Below are positions 7,626 to 13,320 of a DNA stretch of 13,320 nucleotides, in pieces. Source of the stretch: Magnetococcales bacterium (GTDB lineage: Bacteria; Pseudomonadota; Magnetococcia; Magnetococcales; JADFYX01); NCBI GenBank assembly GCA_015232795.1, contig JADFYX010000034.1, forward strand, positions 1-13,320, in the 5' to 3' direction. The notes beneath the pieces are model-generated. The model searched no databases, was not told the DNA's origin, and saw nothing but the letters and a program-made list of their open reading frames with translations. A program made the position numbers and the translations under genes. Position 1 is the stretch's first letter; each line of letters begins with the position of its first letter.

Positions 7626-10600
7626 TCAGGGGGACAAAGCACCCTTTGCCCCCATTGCCAATGAAAACAGAGCAGGGACCATTACCAGGGTAAATATTGT
7701 TGACATAAACAGGCCACCTATTATAACGCTACCCAAACCCCGGTATAGCTCTGAACCCGCACCGGGAAAAAGTACCAGAGGTAATAGACCCAGCATTGAG
7801 GTTGTGGTGGACATGAAAATTGGCCGTACTCTTATTCGCACAGCATTGGCTACGGCTTGGTTGGGGTCCATGTTTTCTTCGTTCATAAAGCCTAGGGATT
7901 GATGGACTATTAAAATCGCGTTGTTTACAACCACACCTACCAAAATAACAAAACCAAGCATGGTTAAAACATCCATTGCCTGGAAAAGAAATAGATTTAA
8001 TACCTTTAAACCTAACAATCCTCCTGCTGCTGCCAGAGGAACCGTGGCTATAATTACAAATGGGTACAGGAATGATTCAAACAGAGCTGCCATTAGCAGG
8101 TAGGTGATTACCATGGCCAGGGCAAACTGCCAGACCATGGCCTCTTTTGCTAATAATAGCTGATCTGCCCCTTCGGTCAATCTTATCAAGGTTGCCTCTG
8201 GTAGCCCCTCCTTACGAACAGGAGTTACCATCTTTTCGCTTATTAAATTAACTGCGGTCTCTAAAGCCATGGTTCTTGGTGGTGTTATACGCAAGGTTAC
8301 TGTGCGCTCTCTATCTAGATGATCCACTTGCACCGGGCCTGCGGTTAGTTTTACATCCATAACGGCAGAGACTGGGATAATATCTCCATTGCTGGTGGGT
8401 AGAGGGATGTTGCCCACATTTTGGGTGTGGCTCAACAGCCCGACAGGACCACGCAAGGTTAGGTCTATCTCACCCCCATCTACAACAATATCATCTACCT
8501 TAATGCCACCATTAAAGGCATCTACTGTCTGCCCCACAGCTAATGCCGATAGGTTGTTCTCTCTCAAGGCCAACCGTTTGGGTATTAAATGTAACTCTGG
8601 ATTGCCTAGCTCCATCCCCGGTATTGGTCTTACCTGAGCGTTGGGAATAGCCTCTCTTGCCATTATAAACAGCTTTTTAGCCAGACCGTTTAGGGTGTCA
8701 AGGTTTGGTCCGGTTATTGAGAGATCCAAAGAGCGACCGCCACCTATACCCCGACCAAAAACAGATCTTTGATTAACTATGCCGATGGTGCCGGGAATCG
8801 ATTGAATAGGTTTTTTCATTATTGGCAAAAGCTCCCGTACCCGTTTAGGATCTCTTGCAGCACTACCCATAAACACCCTTGGCCCCATAGTGACAAAAAA
8901 TAGATTCTTCATGGCAGGGATTTCATCTACCTTGGCAGGATCAGGGTCCCAGTAGGGTTTTAACTCCTCCTCAACACCTTGGGCAATCTCTGTCATTTCA
9001 GCCAGATTATAACCGGGGGGTGGTATCAACATGGCAAAAATTAAATTCCGGCTGCCACTTGGCAGATATTCAGCAGGGGGAATTAACATAAGAATCAAGC
9101 CAAAGGCTGCACCAGTTAAACCACCTACAACCAGCAGTTTGGAGACTACCCTCCGGTTGATTTTGCTGATTATACTGGATAGCCAGTTGGCAAACTGACC
9201 AGATTTATTGCCATCTTTTAAAACATAGCTTCTACCAGATCGCCCTATAAGCTGAAAAGCCAAACTGGGAATAACACTGGTGGAAACCAACAGAGAAAAA
9301 AGCACCGCAGCACAAAGAGCAACCGCTATATCGCCAAATAGTTGAGCTGCCTCAATCTCCAGGGTGAGAATAGGTAAAAACACCGCAACAGTAGTGGCGG
9401 TTGCAATAAAAATTGCCCCCCAAACCTGGCCAGCACCCTGGATTGCCGCCTCTACTCTCTCTACTCCCTCTTCTTTTAAACGCACTATATTTTCTAAAAC
9501 CACAATTGCCGGATCAACCACCATGCCCACTGCAAATGCCAAACCCGCCAAGGAGATAACATTAACAGTTCGGCCCATTGCGTACATGGCAAGAAATGCT
9601 CCCACTATGGAGATGGGTATAGCCAAGGCGATAATAAATGTTGCAGAGAGTGAGCGTAAAAACAGCAGCAACGCCCCCATTGCCAATACTGCACCTATTA
9701 AAAGGTTGTTACGAACCAATGTGATAGCAGCATGGATATAGTCGGTCTGGTCATAAACTATGGTTAGCTGCAAGCCATGGTTAGGTAGAATATCTTTGTT
9801 GAGATAGGTAAGAGTGGTTTTTATCTCCTCCATGATCTCCAACACATTAGCACCGTTTGCCCGTACAGCATTAATAGCCATAATGGGCCTGCCGTTAGCC
9901 CTGACATTCACCCGTGCCTCACTGTGGTTGAAGGCAACATCAGCAATATCACCAATGGTTATGATTCCCCCCTTATCAGAGCTAACCACAACCGCTTTTA
10001 CCTGCTCTGGAGTTTTAAACTGCCCCAGAGTTCTTACCAGATACGCCCGTTTGTCCTCATCCAGGTTGCCTGCGGATATATTGGCATTTTCATCTCTTAA
10101 TACCTGGTTTATCTGGCTTATGGATATACCCCGCATCGCCAGACGATCAGGATCAACAGTAATGCGAAGCTCCCGGTTGCGACCTCCATACACATTAATA
10201 GTGGCAACCCCTGGGATACGCTCCATGGCAGCTTTTACCGTGTCTTCAACATAATCCAGCTCTGTTGCAACTGGGCGACTGTCTTTGGGGTCTATTCGGG
10301 ATAGTTTTATCCAGGTGATGGGAGCATCATCGGAATCTGCACTTTTTAGGGTGGGACGTTGGGCTTCTGCGGGATAATCCCTTACCCTCTGCAATCTGTT
10401 GTTGGTCAACATCAAGGTGGCATCCATATCGGTACCCGGACGAAACTCCAGTTTAATCCGGGAACGTCTTGAAGTTGATGATGATTTTATTTTAACAAGA
10501 CCAGGAACCGCCTTTAAAACATCTTCCTGGGGGATGGTGATTTCCGACTCCACCTCCAAAGGGGAAGAGCCAGGCCATTGTGTGGTGATGGTTATTATAG

Positions 10601-10727
10601 GTTTGCGCACATCGGGTATAAGCTGTACCGGAATTTGCAAATAGGCCAAAATTCCAAAGAGAAATATCAACAACACCCCAACTATTACCGCTACCGGGCG
10701 TTTTGTGGAGACGCTAACCAGACTCAT
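7626..10727 (-). CDS. RND efflux permease (AcrB/HAE1-like)
   Basis: Inner-membrane proton-driven exporter of the RND superfamily, 1033 residues, the usual size. Visible: TM1 at about 11-31, a first large periplasmic loop, a helix block from about 336 that includes the TM4 motif GMVVDPAIVVLENI at 401-414, a second periplasmic domain at about 550-860, and the C-terminal helices from about 867. In AcrB the TM4 motif has two Asp (407/408); here they are Asp405 and Pro406. The TM10 lysine (AcrB Lys940) is Asn935 in VGVVVNNAILIV, as in several non-AcrB subfamilies. The start ATG overlaps the stop of the adaptor gene (ATGA), so the two are co-expressed and should form a tripartite pump with an outer-membrane channel encoded elsewhere. 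The substrate cannot be told from sequence. No clear terminator lies in the 119 bases between it and the convergent bioA. Confidence 0.96.
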   Translation of the reverse strand: MSLVSVSTKRPVAVIVGVLLIFLFGILAYLQIPVQLIPDVRKPIITITTQWPGSSPLEVESEITIPQEDVLKAVPGLVKIKSSSTSRRSRIKLEFRPGTDMDATLMLTNNRLQRVRDYPAEAQRPTLKSADSDDAPITWIKLSRIDPKDSRPVATELDYVEDTVKAAMERIPGVATINVYGGRNRELRITVDPDRLAMRGISISQINQVLRDENANISAGNLDEDKRAYLVRTLGQFKTPEQVKAVVVSSDKGGIITIGDIADVAFNHSEARVNVRANGRPIMAINAVRANGANVLEIMEEIKTTLTYLNKDILPNHGLQLTIVYDQTDYIHAAITLVRNNLLIGAVLAMGALLLFLRSLSATFIIALAIPISIVGAFLAMYAMGRTVNVISLAGLAFAVGMVVDPAIVVLENIVRLKEEGVERVEAAIQGAGQVWGAIFIATATTVAVFLPILTLEIEAAQLFGDIAVALCAAVLFSLLVSTSVIPSLAFQLIGRSGRSYVLKDGNKSGQFANWLSSIISKINRRVVSKLLVVGGLTGAAFGLILMLIPPAEYLPSGSRNLIFAMLIPPPGYNLAEMTEIAQGVEEELKPYWDPDPAKVDEIPAMKNLFFVTMGPRVFMGSAARDPKRVRELLPIMKKPIQSIPGTIGIVNQRSVFGRGIGGGRSLDLSITGPNLDTLNGLAKKLFIMAREAIPNAQVRPIPGMELGNPELHLIPKRLALRENNLSALAVGQTVDAFNGGIKVDDIVVDGGEIDLTLRGPVGLLSHTQNVGNIPLPTSNGDIIPVSAVMDVKLTAGPVQVDHLDRERTVTLRITPPRTMALETAVNLISEKMVTPVRKEGLPEATLIRLTEGADQLLLAKEAMVWQFALAMVITYLLMAALFESFLYPFVIIATVPLAAAGGLLGLKVLNLFLFQAMDVLTMLGFVILVGVVVNNAILIVHQSLGFMNEENMDPNQAVANAVRIRVRPIFMSTTTSMLGLLPLVLFPGAGSELYRGLGSVIIGGLFMSTIFTLVMVPALFSLAMGAKGALSP

Positions 10728-11821
10728 TTCACACCATCAGTTTTGGCTGTTGAGCTTGATCCGGTAAGCTTTATTGTGCGTACTTTCTGACCTGGGCGGA
10801 CCCTTTCGTTACCACGCACCACCACCTTCTCTCCCACTTTCAGACCTTTTTTAACCTGAAAATAGGTGTTAATCGACGGCCCTAACTGCACATCTGCCAT
10901 CCTTATTGTGTTACCATCAACAATAAAAACCAGATTTTTATTACCATTACGAATAACCGCATCTTTTAAAACCAGCAACATTGTGGCGTTTGCCCCCAAC
11001 GGTATAGTAAGAGCTACCTCTTCACCGGCAATGGTTTTGCTGGGCCTATTTATTTTCCAATAGCTGGGTTGGTTACGAGATACCGGATTTTGCCGGGGTA
11101 AAATAGTGCGTAGTGTGATTGTCTCTTCTCGTCCCTGTTTAGGAAAATAGCATTTAGCAACTGCTCCCACTCTTAAGGTTGATGCAATACTTGTGGGTAT
11201 AAGTGCTTTTACCTCCAACTGGGCAGGGTCTAAAAGTGTAACCACCCCCTGACCCTCTTTTAGCCACTCTCCTTGTTGAATTAGCTTTTTGGTGATAACT
11301 CCTGCAAAAGGGGCAATAATGTTATGGCGCACCAGCATATCATCTATCTGCTTTAATTTAGTTTTTGCTTGCTCTAAAATTGCACTGCGAACTGCCTCCT
11401 GGGCAACACTATCTTCTAACCTTTGCAATGATATTGCAGGGGTGTTTTGCAATTTTTTATCACGGGCCAGGTTGTTTCTTGCATGGGTTAAATGGGCACG
11501 GGCTTCGGCAATAACAGTTAGCTGTAGCTGTTTTTCACGCAGAACATCAATATTTTCAATTTCAACCAGTGTGGCACCTTTTTTAACTTTATCACCAATT
11601 TGAAAAGGGGTTTTTAAGACAAATCCACTTATTTGGCTGGCAATGGTCGCCTCTAAAAGTGGTATGACAGTACCGGGAATAGCCCTGTTGGCTCGGGCTG
11701 GTTGTTCTAGAACTTCTGCAACCACAACCAGAGGAGCAGAGGGAGGTGTGCCAGCTCCATAAACAGGGGTAATTAATAGGGATATTGTTATTATTGGTAA
11801 AATATATAAAGTTAAACGCAT
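10724..11821 (-). CDS. RND efflux periplasmic adaptor (membrane fusion protein)
   Basis: Adaptor that bridges the RND permease and an outer-membrane channel in the periplasm; 365 residues. A hydrophobic signal segment at 4-20 ends near VYGAG at 20-24. There is no lipobox cysteine, so it is probably a secreted, signal-peptidase-I type protein. The two lipoyl half-motifs are at about 60-90 (ASQISGFV, GDKVKKGATLVEIE) and 168-198 (IIAPFAGVITKKLIQQGEWL), flanking an alpha-helical hairpin at about 92-163; beta-barrel and membrane-proximal regions follow. The ATG at 11821 has AAGG about 6 bases upstream. It is the first gene of a two-gene operon and overlaps the permease start by 3 bases. Confidence 0.93.
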   Translation of the reverse strand: MRLTLYILPIITISLLITPVYGAGTPPSAPLVVVAEVLEQPARANRAIPGTVIPLLEATIASQISGFVLKTPFQIGDKVKKGATLVEIENIDVLREKQLQLTVIAEARAHLTHARNNLARDKKLQNTPAISLQRLEDSVAQEAVRSAILEQAKTKLKQIDDMLVRHNIIAPFAGVITKKLIQQGEWLKEGQGVVTLLDPAQLEVKALIPTSIASTLRVGAVAKCYFPKQGREETITLRTILPRQNPVSRNQPSYWKINRPSKTIAGEEVALTIPLGANATMLLVLKDAVIRNGNKNLVFIVDGNTIRMADVQLGPSINTYFQVKKGLKVGEKVVVRGNERVRPGQKVRTIKLTGSSSTAKTDGVK

Positions 11822-11933
11822 CTGTTGCCTTTTAGCGATAAAAATGAATTATTATCTATGGGTGAGCGTAGCTTATAGTTAGTAAAAATTATTAGATATT
11901 ACATTGTTGCTTTTGAAGCGTATATCCCAAACC

Positions 11934-11981
11934 TGACCATCCAGCCAAAAAGCATGATGCCTGTGTTTGAATGGATGGTCA
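11934..11981. repeat. 10-bp inverted repeat with 28-bp spacer
   Basis: TGACCATCCA at 11934-11943 is matched exactly by its complement TGGATGGTCA at 11972-11981. It lies upstream of the efflux operon and of the antitoxin. It could be a regulator site or the trace of a small element, but nothing else identifies it. Confidence 0.6.
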
Positions 11982-12127
11982 ATCTTGATTCATCGAAATG
12001 GTGTTTAGAGTATGTTCATGATAAGTCAAACACAGAAGTGGAAAATATGGGAGAAGCCAATGGAGTGAATATCGCAGATAGGTTGTTCAAAAATTTTTAT
12101 TGCCCATGCACCACCTTCAAATTTCGA

Positions 12128-12155
12128 TTGACACATATTGCCCAGAGAGTACAAC
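12128..12155 (+). promoter_or_regulatory. Candidate promoter of the antitoxin gene
   Basis: A perfect -35 TTGACA at 12128-12133 is followed after 16 bases by TACAAC at 12150-12155 (4 of 6 to the -10 consensus). It would give a leader of about 45 bases before the antitoxin ATG at 12207. Confidence 0.35.
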
Positions 12156-12206
12156 ACTTCTTAGATTCTGATTTTTTTGAAGATGCAAACCAAGGAGCCA
12201 GCAACA

Positions 12207-12548
12207 ATGCCACTCATCACTATGGGAGAAAGAGGACAGGTTACTATTCCTGGAGATATACGCAGAGCTTTAGCTCTAGAGCCAGGAACAATTTTGGAGG
12301 CTCATGAGGAAGATGGTAGAATTATTCTTGAAACCCAAGAAGTTGTATCTCGCACCGATGAAACCCTTGAAGAAATGCTAACTGAATCCCTTGCCCAAGC
12401 GGACCGAGGAGAGACTGCTGGTCCCTTTAAATCAATTGACGAGTGGGAAGCATACCTTGATTCAACCGCAGCCAAACAATGCATCTTGATATCTCCCCCA
12501 AAGCGAAGAAATAATATAAATGCCTGCCGGAACCGTTACGTACATTAG
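12207..12548 (+). CDS. AbrB/MazE-family antitoxin
   Basis: A 113-residue protein whose N-terminus is a swapped-hairpin AbrB/MazE DNA-binding domain: GERGQVTIPGDIRRALALEPG at about 7-27, then EDGRIIL. The middle is acidic and helical, ending in GPFKSIDEWEAYLDS, as in antitoxins that bind RelE-like toxins. I chose the ATG at 12207 because AAGGAG lies 9 bases upstream; the in-frame ATG at 12177 has no such site. The last 20 or so residues (CILISPPKRRNN onward) do not look like an antitoxin tail and overlap the toxin remnant, so the 3' end may be altered. Another frame stops at about 12516, just before the toxin ATG, as expected of an intact operon. Antitoxins of this type normally bind their toxin and repress their own promoter. 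Confidence 0.82.
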   Translation: MPLITMGERGQVTIPGDIRRALALEPGTILEAHEEDGRIILETQEVVSRTDETLEEMLTESLAQADRGETAGPFKSIDEWEAYLDSTAAKQCILISPPKRRNNINACRNRYVH

Positions 12549-12670
12549 CAAAAAAACAGTTTAGATACCTTATAGAGAACCCTCGTCACCCATCCTTAAA
12601 TATCAAAAAATATCAGGGGAAACTTCCTGATCTTTGGCAGGGGCGGATAACTCAGCGGTATAGGTTTTAA
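12520..12670 (+). pseudogene. RelE/ParE-like toxin remnant, frameshifted and shortened
   Basis: The ATG at 12520 opens MPAGTVTYISKK and stops at 12564. The next frame, entered at the run of seven A at 12550-12556, reads QFRYLIENPRHPSLNIKKYQ and continues LWQGRITQRYRF to a stop at 12668-12670. ENPRHPSL, KKYQG and ITQRYRF are typical RelE-superfamily features. Even with the frame restored the product would be about 49 residues, against about 85-95 for the family. It would lack the first helical pair, between the N-terminal strand and RYLIENP, and the C-terminal strands after RYRF. So it looks like a dead toxin partner of the upstream antitoxin. A sequencing error in the A run would explain the frameshift but not the missing parts. 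Confidence 0.75.
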
Positions 12671-12766
12671 ACGAATTCATAGTTTTGAACTAAGTGTGTG
12701 TCCTCAGAACTACGGATGGAACCAAGAGAGTGCCCCCAGATCTCCTGGCATATTTTTGGATGTTTT

Positions 12767-13000
12767 TTACACCCGAAGCCTATTTTCCTGACTGTTCTTA
12801 ATAGTATGGGAAAGAGGAGGATCACTGTTAGGCGCTCCAGTTAATCTATTTACTAGAGATTCTCCAACAGGGACAAAATAATTATTTTCTGAGACTTCCA
12901 AAATTGTGACGGTTGTTTTTGGGGAATAGCCAAAAAAACGTTGCACCCTATACAACATATTGCGACGCTGAAGTTCGCTTAAAACCATTCTCCTTGTCAA
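12767..13000 (-). CDS. Small hypothetical protein
   Basis: A minus-strand frame of up to 77 residues. Translation probably starts at the ATG at 12988 (MVLSELQRRNMLYRVQRFFG, 73 residues) or at the TTG at 13000. AGGAG lies only one base before the ATG and just after the TTG, so neither start is well placed. The TTG start would overlap the stop of the upstream minus-strand gene by one dinucleotide step, which suggests the two are read together. The protein has a basic N-terminus, a short beta-like stretch (TTVTILEVSENNYFVPVG) and a polar tail. I do not recognise it and see no membrane segment or catalytic motif. Confidence 0.5.
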   Translation of the reverse strand: MTRRMVLSELQRRNMLYRVQRFFGYSPKTTVTILEVSENNYFVPVGESLVNRLTGAPNSDPPLSHTIKNSQENRLRV

Positions 13001-13320
13001 TTAAGCTTTTTAACTACTGATTTGTAAGTACTTGACGCATCTGTATAAATTAACCTGTGCATTATAAACAGAGAAAATATATCTGCAAAGGTATAACCAA
13101 CAACAACGTCATAATCTTCTCTAAAATACCCGATCTCAGGGTGATCAAAACATAACACCCCGAATATAGCACGATCAACATCCGGGATACTAATTTTCTT
13201 CCTGAAACTAGGGTCTAGCTTATTGTTCCACAATGTCATAGGTATAATCCTAGATTCGGCAGTTGTTCGCACATCACTGGCACAACCTCTTGATTTACCA
13301 GGCAAACCAAAAAAAAGTCT
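12997..13320 (-). CDS. Hypothetical protein, GAF-like C-terminus (5' partial)
   Basis: The frame is open from the right edge, so the TTG at 13305 is probably internal and the gene starts outside the window. It ends with TGA at 12997-12999. The visible 107 residues contain IFGVLCFDHPEIGYFREDYD followed by a helix (VVGYTFADIFSLFIMHRLI). This pattern of a beta strand, GVL-x-x-D, an aromatic-acidic turn and a closing helix resembles the end of a GAF sensor domain. That is a resemblance by eye only, and the N-terminal domain that would define its role lies outside the window. Confidence 0.6.
   Translation of the reverse strand, partial: RLFFGLPGKSRGCASDVRTTAESRIIPMTLWNNKLDPSFRKKISIPDVDRAIFGVLCFDHPEIGYFREDYDVVVGYTFADIFSLFIMHRLIYTDASSTYKSVVKKLN

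Larger units (their letters stand above)
11822..12206. other. Intergenic region without a confident gene
   Basis: A stretch of 385 bases between the divergent efflux operon and the antitoxin. It must hold the efflux promoter, but I see no convincing -35/-10 pair on the minus strand. A plus-strand frame from 11954 stays open to 12307, but it runs into the antitoxin in another frame, has no ribosome binding site and no recognisable motif. A minus-strand frame of about 39 codons also reads through the middle without resemblance to anything I know. The region contains the inverted repeat at 11934-11981 and a candidate promoter at 12128-12155. Confidence 0.6.

Noticed and set aside
7629..7653. GC-rich stem-loop at the 3' end of the RND permease gene as a terminator
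   Set aside because: The stem has a bulge, lies within the last codons and stop, and is not followed by a T run on the minus strand.
11954..12307. Plus-strand frame of 117 codons starting MMPVFEWMVN
   Set aside because: It overlaps the antitoxin in another frame, has no ribosome binding site or known motif, and its C-terminal part is simply the antitoxin gene read out of frame.
12642..12664. tRNA-like stretch (GGCGGATAACTCAGCGGTATAG) resembling an acceptor plus D-arm
   Set aside because: No anticodon arm, T-arm (GTTCGA) or matching 3' acceptor strand follows, and these bases encode GRITQRYR of the RelE-like toxin remnant.
12671..12766. Possible insertion-sequence end or continued toxin C-terminus after the RYRF stop
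   Set aside because: No terminal inverted repeat pair, target duplication or RelE C-terminal strand pattern could be seen in any frame.
1..13320. CRISPR array, rRNA or phage attachment site
   Set aside because: No regularly spaced direct repeats, rRNA-like sequence, integrase gene or complete tRNA was seen on either strand.

Overview
The window comes from a Gram-negative bacterium. Evidence is an RND efflux pump with a periplasmic adaptor, a c-type-heme chemoreceptor, a complete biotin pathway under a BirA-type operator, and an AbrB/RelE toxin-antitoxin remnant. The chemoreceptor has a periplasmic CxxCH heme motif and Ala/Glu-rich repeats. Such receptors are common in anaerobic or microaerophilic sediment bacteria (Desulfobacterota, magnetotactic Pseudomonadota and similar). 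That placement is inference; nothing here fixes the taxon.

Layout: (1) 1-1667 (+) is the C-terminal part of a methyl-accepting chemotaxis protein, cut by the left edge and followed by a strong intrinsic terminator. (2) 1795-7506 (+) is the biotin cluster bioF-bioH-like-bioC-bioB-bioD-bioA. It is preceded by a perfect inverted repeat matching the BirA operator. bioF/bioH, bioH/bioC and bioB/bioD overlap by 1-4 bases, so they are probably translationally coupled. Together they cover late biotin synthesis: BioC methylates malonyl-ACP, the BioH-like esterase releases pimeloyl-ACP, and BioF, BioA, BioD and BioB build the two rings. (3) bioA stands apart. It follows a 90-base gap holding a strong hairpin, and its coding strand is A/C-rich with CTA/CCA/ACC-type codons, whereas bioF-bioD are strongly G/T-rich. 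This suggests a separate origin. (4) 7626-11821 (-) is a two-gene efflux operon, a membrane fusion protein followed by an RND permease, convergent with bioA. The permease has Pro in place of the second Asp of the usual TM4 Asp pair. (5) 11822-13320 is an accessory-looking tail: a gene-poor stretch, an AbrB/MazE-like antitoxin, a frameshifted and internally shortened RelE-like toxin, and two small minus-strand genes of unknown function. The second of these runs off the right edge and looks GAF-like at its C-terminus.

I do not see a clearly new multigene system. The best leads are the heme chemoreceptor, the operator lying directly against the bioF start codon, the compositional break at bioA, the variant RND proton-relay motif, and the decayed toxin-antitoxin locus.
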